Shown: positions 20,001-29,548, counted from the first letter of the stretch. The stretch: DNA of 64,000 bases from Sphingomonas endolithica (GCF_025231525.1 NZ_CP103057.1:1691001-1755000); one strand, 5' to 3'. A program made the numbers and translations. The notes: a model not told the origin generated them from the letters alone.

Positions 20001-20061
20001 TGCTCGGCAGTTGCACCTGCCGGCCGGCGTTCACCACCTTGACTGGCAGCCTCGGCGATGA
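17050..20061 (+). CDS. Large secreted F5/8 type C (discoidin-like) protein with (alpha/alpha)6 glycosidase-like domain
   Basis: This 1003-residue protein is coupled to the GH144-like gene by an ATGA overlap. A short signal peptide is followed by an N-terminal beta domain (about 25-160), an F5/8 type C-like sandwich (about 180-265, LTIDFGGSREIGGLTLRWGS), a beta-rich supersandwich-like region (about 300-520) and an (alpha/alpha)6 barrel (about 545-900) with SYDRSWIRDGAMMG, VPENDSQGEYIHL and DMPHAWVASDFIRAALDM. The barrel resembles GH15/GH63-type clans, but I cannot place it in a named family. As it is always in step with the GH144-like enzyme here, it probably trims the same glucan. The last residues run into an IS-like remnant, so the C-terminus may be slightly altered. 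Confidence 0.7.
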
Positions 20062-21575
20062 ACCTGGAAACCACCTGCGCTTTCGGAGGGGTATACGATG
20101 CGCGGGTGCCTGCGCGATGCCACTAAGGACCGGTGCATTAGGTCTGGCGAAGCCGTAATCACCGCACCGGTTTGCGCGTTACCGCCCCCGCCGATCGCGC
20201 GGACAAGCGCTACCGATGCCTGTAATCGCTGAGTATGAAGGCGAAGCGCTGCGCGCTGGGCATCCAAAGCGACTGTTTGCGCAACGACGACCTCGAGATA
20301 ATCGGATGCGCCGTCGCGGTAGCGGATCAGCGCGAGATCGCCGGTGCGGCCGGCAGCGGCAGCGGCGGCGTCCTGTTCGCGTTCGGCATCGGCCAGGTGG
20401 TTAGCCGCGGCAAGGCCGTCCTCTACGTCGCGGAATGCTTCCAGAACGATGCGACGATAATCCGCTGCGGTCTCCTCGAAGATCGCGCGCGAACGCCGGA
20501 TATCGGCGCTGCGGCGACCGCCGTCGAAGATCGGCGCGAGCAACGCCAAGGGCCCGAGCGCCCAGAAGCTGTTGGCAGCGGAGACGATGCTCCCGCTGGT
20601 ACTCTGATAGCCGCCGGACAGGCCGAGCGTGAGCTGCGGGAACTGCGCCGCCTTGGCGACGCCGATGCGCTGGTTGGCGGCGGCGACGCGGCGTTCGGCG
20701 GCGGCGATGTCGGGGCGGCGCTGGAGCAACTCGGACGGGATGCCCGCCGACACCGCGAACGGCTGGATCGTCGGCGTCGCCGGGGCGAGCGTGAAGCTCG
20801 ACGGCGTCTCGCCGACCAGCACCGCGAGTTCATGCTCGGTCGTGGCGCGGTCGAGCGCGATCGTCGCGAGCTGCGCCTTGGCGTCGGACAATTGGCTCTG
20901 CGCACGATTGGTGTCGAGCCCCGAGGCGATTCCGCCGCTGTGGCGGATATCGGTCAGCTCGAACGCGCGGGCGTAGGCGGCGATCGTCTGGCGCAGCAAT
21001 TCGGCTTCGGCATCAAGCCCGCGCAGGCGGAAATAGCTGTCGGCGATGCTGGCGTGCAGGCTGAGCCGCGCCGAGGCAAGATCGGCGTCGCTCGCCGCCG
21101 CCTCGGCGCGACCGGCGCGTGCCTCGTCGCGCAGCCGGCCCCACAAATCGACTTCCCAATCGACCGACCCGCCGAGCGTGCGCGCGGTATAGGTCGCGCT
21201 GCTGCTGCCGAGCGGTCGGCCGGCGGAGAGGCGTTCGCGCGACAGTGACGGCCCGACCGACACTTCGGGCAGCCGTTCCGCGCCGGCGCGATCGGCCAGC
21301 GCGACCGCCTGGTCGTACCGCGCGACTGCCGCGGCGATCGTCGGGCTCGCGGCTTCGGCGCGCGATTCGAGCTCGCCCAGCACGGGATCGCCGAACCCCT
21401 GCCACCACGCGCCGCGCGGTTGCCCATCGAGCGGGGTGGCGGCAGTCCAGCCGGGGACTTCCTTGTACGCCGGCGCGCTCGGTGTGACCGGCACGTGATA
21501 GTCCGGCGCCATCGTGCAGGCCGAGACGGCCAGGATCGACACCGTCGGCGCCAGGCGCCGCAACGCACGGCGCAT
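20031..21575 (-). CDS. RND efflux outer-membrane factor, NodT/OprM-like lipoprotein
   Basis: The 514-residue lipoprotein has the lipobox ILAVSAC with Cys20 and the duplicated outer-membrane efflux protein domain (about 60-255 and 270-460). It forms the trench through which the RND pump expels substrates. The start overlaps the adaptor stop as TGATG, so it is the last gene of the pump operon. The final 38 or so residues (from SPDLMHRSL) are encoded by an IS6-like terminus rather than by family sequence. The authentic C-terminus was thus probably replaced by read-through; it would lie outside the conserved barrel and may be tolerated. Confidence 0.88.
   Translation of the reverse strand: MRRALRRLAPTVSILAVSACTMAPDYHVPVTPSAPAYKEVPGWTAATPLDGQPRGAWWQGFGDPVLGELESRAEAASPTIAAAVARYDQAVALADRAGAERLPEVSVGPSLSRERLSAGRPLGSSSATYTARTLGGSVDWEVDLWGRLRDEARAGRAEAAASDADLASARLSLHASIADSYFRLRGLDAEAELLRQTIAAYARAFELTDIRHSGGIASGLDTNRAQSQLSDAKAQLATIALDRATTEHELAVLVGETPSSFTLAPATPTIQPFAVSAGIPSELLQRRPDIAAAERRVAAANQRIGVAKAAQFPQLTLGLSGGYQSTSGSIVSAANSFWALGPLALLAPIFDGGRRSADIRRSRAIFEETAADYRRIVLEAFRDVEDGLAAANHLADAEREQDAAAAAAGRTGDLALIRYRDGASDYLEVVVAQTVALDAQRAALRLHTQRLQASVALVRAIGGGGNAQTGAVITASPDLMHRSLVASRRHPRIVYPSESAGGFQVHRRGCQSRW
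20056..20148 (-). mobile_element. IS6-like element remnant (5' end with terminal repeat)
   Basis: Read on the minus strand, CAGACCTAATGCACCG, then TTA and GGC, and then GTATACCCC occur in the same order and near-equal spacing as at the right end of the IS at 61389-62211. The remnant covers the terminal repeat and the start of the transposase region only. It overlaps the ends of the convergent F5/8 protein and NodT genes. Confidence 0.6.
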
Positions 21576-22729
21576 CAGCTGGCCGCCTTGGGCTGTGGTG
21601 CGGCCTTTTGCACGCGGACCCGATCGCCCTCGGCGATCGCATCGGGCGGCGTGTCGACGACGCGCTCGCGGCCAGTCAGGCCGGCGCCGATCTGCACCAC
21701 CGCGCCTTCGTCGCGGCTGATCGTCACGGGGCGGATGTGCACGCGGTTCTGCGCGTCGACGATCGCCACCACCGTGCCGCTCTCGCGCACCATCACCGCG
21801 CTGGCGGGCAAGGTGATGCCGGTGGCAGCGGCGAGCGGGAAGCGGACCTGGGCATAGCCGCCGGGCTTGAGCGCGCCATCCTGATTGTCGGCATCGAGTT
21901 GGACGAGCACACTGCCCGAGGCCGGATCGACCGCGCCGGCCGAGCGCGTCAGAGTCGCGGTGAATTCGCGCCCGGGGAATTCGGGCACCGTAAGCTTGGC
22001 CTGCATGCCCGAATGGATCTGGCCAGAGCTGCCCTGCGGCACGCGCACGAAGATGCGCAGCCGGCGCATGTCCGACACCGTGAACAGCGGCTGCGACGCG
22101 GCATTGCCGGCGACGATCAGCGCGCCGATCTGCGCCGAGCGGCTGGTCACCACGCCGGCGAACGGCGCGGTGATGCGGGTGAAGCCCTTCAGCGCGCGCA
22201 GCCGGCGGACATTGGCCGATTGCGCGTTGGTCAGCGCGGTATTGGCGGCAAGCGCGCCGCGCTTCTCGTCCGCTTCCTGCTTCGACACGGCGTCGCGCGC
22301 GAGCAATGCGTCCCAGCGCACCGCGGTGGTGCGCGCCAGCGCCTGATTGGCGGCGGCGGTCTGGAAATCGGCCTGCGCCTGCGCCAGCTGTTGGTCGACT
22401 TCCGGCGCATCGATGATCGCCAGCGTCTGACCGGCGGCGACATGATCGCCGATATCGACCAGCCAGCGGCGGACATAGCCGTTGGCGCGGGCATAGACCG
22501 CGGCGCTGTTATAGGCCTGGATATTGCCGGGCAGCGTCAGCCCCTGCCCCGCGCCGCTGGTCGCCGGGGTGATGACGAGGACGGTGGGCAACGCATCCTC
22601 GCGCGCGACCGTCTCCAGCTTGTGGTCGGCGCTGACGCGCGCGCCGATGCCGACCGCGACCACGGCGAGCGCCACGACGCCGGCGCCGATGCCGATCGTG
22701 CGTAGCGAACGGGGTTGTTGATCAGACAT
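21575..22729 (-). CDS. RND efflux periplasmic adaptor (MFP) subunit
   Basis: The 384-residue protein has one N-terminal membrane anchor (about 11-30). The lipoyl-like hybrid motif comes in two halves (NGYVRRWLVDIGDHVAAGQTL and FTRITAPFAGVVTSRSAQIG), separated by an alpha hairpin. Beta-barrel and membrane-proximal domains follow. It links the RND permease to the outer-membrane factor. The gene overlaps the permease stop by eight bases and the NodT start by one, so the three are one operon transcribed right to left. Confidence 0.9.
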   Translation of the reverse strand: MSDQQPRSLRTIGIGAGVVALAVVAVGIGARVSADHKLETVAREDALPTVLVITPATSGAGQGLTLPGNIQAYNSAAVYARANGYVRRWLVDIGDHVAAGQTLAIIDAPEVDQQLAQAQADFQTAAANQALARTTAVRWDALLARDAVSKQEADEKRGALAANTALTNAQSANVRRLRALKGFTRITAPFAGVVTSRSAQIGALIVAGNAASQPLFTVSDMRRLRIFVRVPQGSSGQIHSGMQAKLTVPEFPGREFTATLTRSAGAVDPASGSVLVQLDADNQDGALKPGGYAQVRFPLAAATGITLPASAVMVRESGTVVAIVDAQNRVHIRPVTISRDEGAVVQIGAGLTGRERVVDTPPDAIAEGDRVRVQKAAPQPKAAS

Positions 22730-25700
22730 GGGCGAGTTCCAGTTCCTTGGCCGTCAGTGCCTTAACGCCCTTGCGGTGCGCGAAGCTGAAGATGACGGGG
22801 ACAAACATCAAAGTGGCGATCGTCGCGCAGAGCAGGCCGCCGATCACGGCGCGCCCGAGTGGCGCGTTCTGCTCGCCGCCTTCGCCGAGGCCCAGCGCCA
22901 TCGGCAGCATGCCGATGATCATCGCCAGCGCGGTCATCAGCACCGGGCGGAAGCGGACCATCCCGGCCTCCAGGGCGGCCTCGTACGAATTGCCCAGCTC
23001 GGCGAGCCGTTCACGCGCAAAACTGACGACGAGGATCGAGTTGGCGGTGGCGACGCCCATGCACATGATCGCGCCGGTCAGCGCCGGCACCGACAAGGTC
23101 GTGCTGGTGACGAACAAGGTCCAGACGATCCCGGCGATTGCCGCGGGCAGCGCGGTGATGATCACGAACGGATCGAGCCAGCTCTGGAAGTTCACCACGA
23201 TCAGCAGATAGATCAGCACGATCGCGCCAAGCAGGCCGAAGCCGAGGCCAGAGAAGGCGGTGTTCATCGTCGCGAACTGGCCGCGCAGCTCGACGGTGAC
23301 GCCCTTGGGCTTGTCCTTGTCGAGCTTCTTGAGCACCGCTTCGATGTCGCCGGCGACCGCGCCCAGATCCCGGCCCTGCGGCGTGGCGTAGATATCGACC
23401 ACCGGCTGGATGTTGTAATGGCTGACGACCGCGGCGGCATTCGAGCGGTCGATCGTCGCCAGCCCACCGAGCACCTGCGATGGGCCGCCGGCCGCCGCCG
23501 AAATCGGCACATTGGAAAGATCGCTGATCGAGCCGATCTGGTGCTCCGGCGTCTGTCCGACCACCGGGTATGACACGCCGTTTTCGGGATTGAGGAAGAA
23601 CACTGGTGCGGTCTGCGAGGTGCCGGCCAGCGTCGTTGCGAGGCTGTTGGTCACGTCGCGTTCAGTGAGATTGTATTGCCCGATGCGCGAGCGATCGACG
23701 TTGACCGATAGCTGCGGGTACGAGGCCGATTGCTGGATGCGCGCATCGGCGAGCCCGCGGATCGCCTTCAACTCGCGCAGGATCCGAGCAGCATAAGCGG
23801 CATTGGCCTTGGCATCGCGCCCGCCGACCTGGATGTCGATCGGCGCCGGGGCACCGAAATTGAGGATCTGGCTGGTGATGTCGGCCGGCAGGAAGGCGAA
23901 GCTGTCGGCCGGGAAGGCGCGCGGCAGTTCGCGACGCAACAGAGCGACATGCTCTGCGGTCGGCGCATGTTCCTTACCGAGGGTGATCAGGATATCGCCA
24001 TCCTGCGGGCCGATCGTGCCCGAATTGTTGTACACCGTGTTGATGCTGCTGACCGGCAGGCCGATATTGTCGGTGACCGACGTGATCTCTCCCTCGGGGA
24101 GCAGCGCCTTGATCTTGGCTTCGATCCGTTGGAATTCGGCCGACGTATTCTCGATCCGCGAGCCGACCGGCGCGCGTACATGCATCGCGATCTGGCCCGA
24201 ATCGACCGAGGGGAAGAAATTGCGCCCGAGGAACGGGGTCAGCAGGAAGCTGAGCAACACGCTGACCATGAAGCCGATCGCGTACGGCTTGGGCGCTTTC
24301 AGCGCGCGCTCGAGCAGCCCGCCATAGCCGGTGCGGATCTTCTCGAAGCGATGCTCGAAGCCGCGCTGGAACTTGACCAGCGGGTTGCGGGAGGTCGGGC
24401 TGCCGGCTTCGTGCACGTCGCCGGCATGGGGCTTGAGCAGATACATCGCCATCGTCGGCACCAGTGTGCGCGACAGGATGAACGAGGCGATCATCGCGAA
24501 GATCACCGCCAGCGCCATCGGCACGAACAGGAAGCCGGCGACGCCGGGCAGGAAGAACATGGGCACGAACACGATGCAGATGCACAGCAGGGAGACGAAC
24601 GCCGGGGTGACGATCTGCGCGGCACCGTCGAGGATCGAGGGGATCACGCCCTTGCCCTGTTCGAGGTGCCAGTTGATGTTCTCGATCGTCACCGTCGCAT
24701 CGTCGACCAGAATGCCGACCGCCAGCGCCAGCCCCCCCAGCGTCATCGTGTTGAGCGTCTGGCCGAACGCGGCGAGCGCCGCGACCGCCGAGAGCACGGC
24801 AAGCGGGATCGACACCGCGATGATCACCGTCGAGCGCCACGAGCCGAGGAACAGCAGTATCATTAACGAGGTCAGGATCGCGGCAAGTGCCCCCTCCTTG
24901 ACCACGCCCTCCACCGCCCCCTTCACGAACAGCGACTGGTCGCCGACCGGCAGCACCTTCAGGTTGGCCGGCAGCGTCTCCTGCAGCGCAGGCAGTTTGT
25001 CCTTGATCCCCTGCACGATCGCCAGTGTCGAGGTCGCACCATTCTTGAGCACGGTGAGCAGCGCCGACCGCGCACCATCGACATGCACGACATTGGTCTG
25101 CGGGCCGCTGCCGTCGCGGACATGCGCGACATCGTGCATGTAGATCGTCGCGCCGTTCACGACCTTGACCGGGATGTCGTTGAGCGCATCGATCGACGAC
25201 GGCGCGTTGTTGAGCTTCACGCTATATTGCAGGCTACCGATCTTGACGAAGCCGGCCGGATTGATCTGGTTCTGCGCGGCAATCGCGTTCGCCACATCTT
25301 GGGCCGACAGGCCATTGGCGTTCAGCGCCTGCGGGTCGATATCGATCTGCACCTGGCGCTGGCGTCCGCCAGAGGGATAGGGGATCGCCGCACCGGCCAC
25401 CGTCACCAGCGCCGGGCGGATCTGATTGACGCCGAGATCGAAGAATTGCTGCTCGCTCAGCCCCTTGCCCGACAGGGCCAGCTGCAGGATCGGCACGGTC
25501 GAGGCGCTGTAGTTGAGGATCAACGGCGGCGTCACGCCCGGCGGCATCTGGCGCAACACGGTCTGCGATACCGAGGTGACCTGCGCCGTCGCGGTGCGGA
25601 TGTCGGCGCCGGGCTGGAAGTAGATCTTGACGATGCCGATGCCGGGCATCGATTGGCTCTCGATATGCTCGATATCGTTGACCGTCGTGGTCAGGATACG

Positions 25701-25907
25701 CTCGTATGGCGTAATGATCCGCCCGCTCATGTCTTCGGGCGGTAAGCCGCTGTAATTCCACGCGACCGCGATCACCGGCACCTTGATCTCGGGGAAGATA
25801 TCGACCGGCGTGCGCAATGCCGCCATCGCCCCGACGATCAGGATCAACAGCGCCATGACGATGAAGGTCAGCGGGCGCTTCAGCGCGATTTTGACGATGC
25901 CGATCAT
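22722..25907 (-). CDS. RND efflux permease (AcrB/MdtB-type)
   Basis: The 1061-residue inner-membrane pump has the two-repeat RND layout: TM1 at 12-32, a large periplasmic loop, six helices (about 335-540), a second TM and loop, and six more helices ending near 1045. The motif GILVDDATVTIEN in TM4 carries the proton-relay Asp pair. The sequence begins MIGIVKIALKRPLTFIVMAL, typical of multidrug rather than heavy-metal pumps, but the substrate is not predictable. It is the first gene of the pump operon and is divergent from a LysR regulator. Confidence 0.9.
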   Translation of the reverse strand: MIGIVKIALKRPLTFIVMALLILIVGAMAALRTPVDIFPEIKVPVIAVAWNYSGLPPEDMSGRIITPYERILTTTVNDIEHIESQSMPGIGIVKIYFQPGADIRTATAQVTSVSQTVLRQMPPGVTPPLILNYSASTVPILQLALSGKGLSEQQFFDLGVNQIRPALVTVAGAAIPYPSGGRQRQVQIDIDPQALNANGLSAQDVANAIAAQNQINPAGFVKIGSLQYSVKLNNAPSSIDALNDIPVKVVNGATIYMHDVAHVRDGSGPQTNVVHVDGARSALLTVLKNGATSTLAIVQGIKDKLPALQETLPANLKVLPVGDQSLFVKGAVEGVVKEGALAAILTSLMILLFLGSWRSTVIIAVSIPLAVLSAVAALAAFGQTLNTMTLGGLALAVGILVDDATVTIENINWHLEQGKGVIPSILDGAAQIVTPAFVSLLCICIVFVPMFFLPGVAGFLFVPMALAVIFAMIASFILSRTLVPTMAMYLLKPHAGDVHEAGSPTSRNPLVKFQRGFEHRFEKIRTGYGGLLERALKAPKPYAIGFMVSVLLSFLLTPFLGRNFFPSVDSGQIAMHVRAPVGSRIENTSAEFQRIEAKIKALLPEGEITSVTDNIGLPVSSINTVYNNSGTIGPQDGDILITLGKEHAPTAEHVALLRRELPRAFPADSFAFLPADITSQILNFGAPAPIDIQVGGRDAKANAAYAARILRELKAIRGLADARIQQSASYPQLSVNVDRSRIGQYNLTERDVTNSLATTLAGTSQTAPVFFLNPENGVSYPVVGQTPEHQIGSISDLSNVPISAAAGGPSQVLGGLATIDRSNAAAVVSHYNIQPVVDIYATPQGRDLGAVAGDIEAVLKKLDKDKPKGVTVELRGQFATMNTAFSGLGFGLLGAIVLIYLLIVVNFQSWLDPFVIITALPAAIAGIVWTLFVTSTTLSVPALTGAIMCMGVATANSILVVSFARERLAELGNSYEAALEAGMVRFRPVLMTALAMIIGMLPMALGLGEGGEQNAPLGRAVIGGLLCATIATLMFVPVIFSFAHRKGVKALTAKELELAHV

Positions 25908-25995
25908 CGGGTACTGCCTGCCGCGACTGAGTCTCTATCCATCGATGGTGCAATGCAGCAGTCATTTCCATGCGTCTAATACGCGTTGCGTGCCG

Positions 25996-26007
25996 ATCGA
26001 TATCGAT
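25996..26007. promoter_or_regulatory. Palindrome in the RND/LysR divergent promoter region
   Basis: ATCGATATCGAT is a perfect 12-base palindrome about 14 bases before the LysR start. It matches the dyad and T-N-A spacing loosely expected of LysR-family sites, but is short and could be chance in this sequence. Confidence 0.4.
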
Positions 26008-26021
26008 TACGACTTGATCGC

Positions 26022-26912
26022 ATGGAACTACGGCATCTTCGATATTTCATCCACGTTGCGGAGGAGCTGCATTTCGGGCGCGCGGCGGCGCGTCTTGGCA
26101 TGTCGCAGCCGCCGCTGAGCCAACAAATCCGCCTGCTGGAGGACGAATTGGGCGTGGCCTTGCTCGAGCGGACCAGCCGACGCGTGACGCTGACGCCGGC
26201 CGGGCAACTCTTTTTGCTCGAAGCACAAAAGGCGGTGGCGCAGGTCGCGCGTGCAATTAGCGTGGCACGCAGCGCGGGGCTCGGCGAATTGGGTGAAGTC
26301 GTGGTCGGATTTGCCGCCTCGGTGCCGTTCACCGCCATGGTCGCGCAGGCACTGGCGGCGTTTCGCGAAAGCCATCCCCGGGTGCAGCTCAACCTGACGG
26401 AAATGTCCACCAAAGCCCAGCTGGATGCACTGTATGCCGGGACGATAGAACTCGGCTTCGTCCGCGATATCGACCCGCTCACGATGACCATGGCGTTCGA
26501 CGCAAGCTTGCTGATGACCGAGCCGCTCGTCGTCGCCATGCCTGCGAACCACCCGCTGGTTGATGCCAGCGCCGACCCGACCACCGCCGACCTGCGCGAC
26601 GCGGAATTCATTCTCTACCGCAATGACTTCGCTTCCGGGTTCAACAGCCTGTTCAAACAATTGTGCAGCCGCGCCGGCTACGTGCCGAAAGTTGTCCAGG
26701 AAGTAACCGGACCTTTCACGTTGCTCGGCCTGGTATCCGCCGGATTGGGCATCACGATCGTAACGCCGACGCTGGGCTCTCTTCACCCCGAAAACATCGT
26801 TTTCCGGCCGCTCAGCGATCCCGAAGCGTTCAGCCGTCTGTGGATGCTCCGCCGACAGGGCATCTCGACCGCCGCGCTCCACCTGAGCGAACTGGTTCTT
26901 GCTCGAAGGTAG
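26022..26912 (+). CDS. LysR-family transcriptional regulator
   Basis: The protein is 296 residues from ATG 26022, chosen because it gives the canonical start MELRHLRYF. The helix-turn-helix lies at about 6-50 (GRAAARLGMSQPPLSQQIRLLE) and the LysR substrate-binding domain at about 90-290. It is divergent from the RND pump operon and likely regulates it, probably activating it in response to a small molecule. Its stop at 26910-26912 is followed directly by an IS6-like fragment. Confidence 0.9.
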   Translation: MELRHLRYFIHVAEELHFGRAAARLGMSQPPLSQQIRLLEDELGVALLERTSRRVTLTPAGQLFLLEAQKAVAQVARAISVARSAGLGELGEVVVGFAASVPFTAMVAQALAAFRESHPRVQLNLTEMSTKAQLDALYAGTIELGFVRDIDPLTMTMAFDASLLMTEPLVVAMPANHPLVDASADPTTADLRDAEFILYRNDFASGFNSLFKQLCSRAGYVPKVVQEVTGPFTLLGLVSAGLGITIVTPTLGSLHPENIVFRPLSDPEAFSRLWMLRRQGISTAALHLSELVLARR

Positions 26913-26917
26913 AATGA

Positions 26918-27027
26918 CGGCACCGCCCAGCGGCGCTTCCTTGTAGGTCTGACTGTAGGCGTTCGAGAATGAAGTGGTTGTAAACGTGGTCGTGGACGCT
27001 GGCGAACTTCTGCCGTTGCAGCACGTG
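26918..27027 (-). pseudogene. IS6-like transposase 3' fragment
   Basis: Read on the minus strand, this encodes LQRQKFASVHDHVYNHFILE, matching LQKFASLHANVHNHFNLE near the C-terminus of the IS6-like transposase at 42045-42706, and then (T)YKEAPLGGA in another frame for NYKERRSAAL. The rest of the gene and both terminal repeats are missing. Its orientation matches the other IS copies in the window. Confidence 0.7.
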
Positions 27028-27331
27028 CCCCCCCGACTGGCGGCTGTCCTAAGACGGTTCAACCTTCGATCCGACACGTACGCTCTGTACGCGCTTCATA
27101 TCGGCTCGCCCTGCTCTTGAAAACCGAAGGCCGATCGTTCCTTGATGCCTGTCGATCGTCATGCCGCGCCCAATCGCCCAAGTTCATGAGACGAAGCTGG
27201 CCGGCGACGGAGCCTGGATCCCAACGGAGCGGCGCAACGTATGCACTAATGCTATTGCAAGTTATTCTCAACTAACCTAGCAGGACTGCACCGTCGGGAG
27301 CTGCAACGCAGACCCGCAGGACCAATCGGCC
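27028..27331. other. Intergenic stretch between the IS fragment and the siderophore receptor
   Basis: No gene is evident. The right-hand 80 bases contain the probable receptor promoter and the Fur-like box at 27254-27274. Confidence 0.45.
27254..27274 (+). promoter_or_regulatory. Putative Fur/iron-responsive box
   Basis: ATTGCAAGTTATTCTCAACT resembles alphaproteobacterial Fur boxes, with TGCAA, then ATT-TCA spacing as in TGCAAnTnATTnTCA. It is 58 bases before the siderophore-type receptor start, which fits iron repression. Confidence 0.5.
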
Positions 27332-29548
27332 ATGGGGGTTACGTTGAAGATCAGAACATCGCTTCTTCTCGCGTCTGCGATGAACGTGCTGGCTTTCCCA
27401 GCCGCCGCGCAGACCAGCGATGCGCCCGAGGGGCGCACCGAAGCGCAGCGCGAAGAGACAGCGCGAAGCGACGACATCGTCGTACGGGGCTCGTACACGC
27501 TGCCCGATCGGATCGACACTGCCACGGGTTTGGGTCTGACCATCCGGGAAACGCCGCAGTCGGTCAGCATCGTGACCTCGCAACGCATCCTGGATCAGAA
27601 CCTGATCAGCGTCCGCGACGTGATCGAGAATGCCGTGGGCGTTGCCGTCAACGAGACCGACGACGTCCGAAACTCCTTCTTCGCCCGTGGCTTCGAAATC
27701 CAGAACACCCAGATCGACGGCGTTCCGACGGCGTGGGCGCTGGGCGGCGATCGCGGCGAGACCATCGCGGACGTGTCGATTTACGATCGGGTCGAGATCG
27801 TCCGCGGCGCAACGGGTCTACTGAGCGGCGCGGGTGATCCCTCGGCGTCGATCAACCTCGTCCGCAAGCACGCGGATCATGAGAACTGGGGCGGCTATTT
27901 GAATGCAGCTTATGGAAGTTGGGACACGTGGCGGGTATCCGGTGACGTCGGCGGCGCAATTACCGCTGACGGACGGCTCCGGGTCCGCGGCGTTGGTCGC
28001 TACGAGGAAGGCAACGCGTTCACCGACTTCTACAGCAGCAAGAAGCTTGTCCTCTACGGCACACTTGAGGCGGACGTGACGGACGACACGCTGCTGCGCG
28101 TCGGCTTCAGCCATCAGCGCAGCGTGCCCAAGGGCGCCTTCTGGGGCAGTCTGCCGACCTTCTACAGCGACGGCACGATTGCGAAGTGGGATCGCTCCAA
28201 GAGCACCGCGCAGCCCTGGACGACATGGACCACGGTCAATCAGAACTTCTTCGCGACGCTGGCGCATGACTTCGGTGGCGGCTGGAGCCTGACCGGCAAC
28301 TACAACCGGATGCGCAACACGCAGTTCACCCAGATCCTGTATCTGTTCGGCAATGTCGACCGGAACACCGGGCTCGGCCTGGCTAGCAACCCCTACTCCG
28401 CCTACGGCGAGAGCATCCAGAACAGCTATGACGCGCAGCTCAAGGGCAAGCTCACCGTCCTCGGTCGAGACCACGAGCTGGTGCTTGGCTATCTGAACAG
28501 CGAGATCAATCGCCAGACCGAGACCTATGCTGCGCTGAACGAGCTGGAGCCGCTCGGCAACTTCCTGTTCCCCCCAGCCGGTGACTTCAACGACTGGAAC
28601 GAGAACTCCTATCCGTTTCCGGGCTTTTCCGAGATCGGGACCATCAACGAACAGGAGCGAATCCGGCAGATTGGCTATTATGGTGCCCTGCGTGTCAACG
28701 TCGCGGACTGGCTGAAGGTGATCGGCGGCGGTCGCCTGGCTACCTACCGGCAGAATGGAGTAGCTTACGGGGTTGCCCGCAATTACGGCGACAAGAACGT
28801 TTTCATCCCGTACGTTGGGGCCTTGGCGGACATAACCCCGAACCACCGCCTCTATGCCAGCTACACGACGATCTTCCTTCCGCAGGATGCGCAGGACCGT
28901 AACTTCGTCCAGCTCGACCCTATCCAAGGCAAGGCCTACGAGATCGGTCTGAAGAGCGCGTTCTTCAACGAGGCGCTGCAGACCTCTGTGGCGTTGTTCC
29001 GGATCGAACAGGACAATCTGGCACAGATCGACGGCGCGCCGATCACCCGCCCCGGCACTGGGCTCCCGTTCCAGCCCTACAGGGCAGCGGATGGCGTGGT
29101 CAGTGAGGGCTTCGAGGTCGAAGCGACGGGCAGCCCGCTGCCGAACTGGAACATCAACGTGGGCTACAGCCAGTTCAAGGCGCGCGATGCCAGCCACGTC
29201 GATGCCAACACCGATCAGCCGCGGCGGCTGCTGAAGGCGTTCACAACCTACACTATGCCGGGCGTTCTCGGGGGACTGACCTTCGGTGGTGGCGCGAACT
29301 ATCGCAGCTCCGCCTATTCCAACGGCACCATTTCCGGCACGACACCGTCCGTGCCGTTCCGCTTTGAGCAGCGCGGCTTCGTCATCGTCAATCTCATGGC
29401 CCGGCTGGGAGTGACCGACCGCATCAGCCTGCAGGCCAACGTCGAGAACCTGCTCGACAAGACGTACTACAGCCAGGTCGGCTCGTTCGGCCAGTACCGC
29501 TACGGCCAGCCACGCAACTTTACGATCGGCGCTAACTACCGGTTCTGA
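27332..29548 (+). CDS. TonB-dependent siderophore receptor (FhuE/FecA-like)
   Basis: The 738-residue outer-membrane receptor has a signal peptide ending near AAAQT (about 27), a TonB box DDIVVRGSYT (about 48-57), a plug with TIRETPQSVSIVTSQRI and the motif VEIVRGATGLLSGAGDPSASINLVRK, and a barrel ending GQPRNFTIGANYRF. The plug phrase TIRETPQSVSV is typical of receptors for hydroxamate-type ferric siderophores. The Fur-like box upstream agrees with iron control. An AraC regulator gene lies convergent downstream, and such regulators often control siderophore receptors. Confidence 0.88.
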   Translation: MGVTLKIRTSLLLASAMNVLAFPAAAQTSDAPEGRTEAQREETARSDDIVVRGSYTLPDRIDTATGLGLTIRETPQSVSIVTSQRILDQNLISVRDVIENAVGVAVNETDDVRNSFFARGFEIQNTQIDGVPTAWALGGDRGETIADVSIYDRVEIVRGATGLLSGAGDPSASINLVRKHADHENWGGYLNAAYGSWDTWRVSGDVGGAITADGRLRVRGVGRYEEGNAFTDFYSSKKLVLYGTLEADVTDDTLLRVGFSHQRSVPKGAFWGSLPTFYSDGTIAKWDRSKSTAQPWTTWTTVNQNFFATLAHDFGGGWSLTGNYNRMRNTQFTQILYLFGNVDRNTGLGLASNPYSAYGESIQNSYDAQLKGKLTVLGRDHELVLGYLNSEINRQTETYAALNELEPLGNFLFPPAGDFNDWNENSYPFPGFSEIGTINEQERIRQIGYYGALRVNVADWLKVIGGGRLATYRQNGVAYGVARNYGDKNVFIPYVGALADITPNHRLYASYTTIFLPQDAQDRNFVQLDPIQGKAYEIGLKSAFFNEALQTSVALFRIEQDNLAQIDGAPITRPGTGLPFQPYRAADGVVSEGFEVEATGSPLPNWNINVGYSQFKARDASHVDANTDQPRRLLKAFTTYTMPGVLGGLTFGGGANYRSSAYSNGTISGTTPSVPFRFEQRGFVIVNLMARLGVTDRISLQANVENLLDKTYYSQVGSFGQYRYGQPRNFTIGANYRF

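Noticed and set aside
27818..29197. A 459-residue antisense frame in the siderophore receptor
   Set aside because: Same reason: no domain and the sense frame is a clear receptor.
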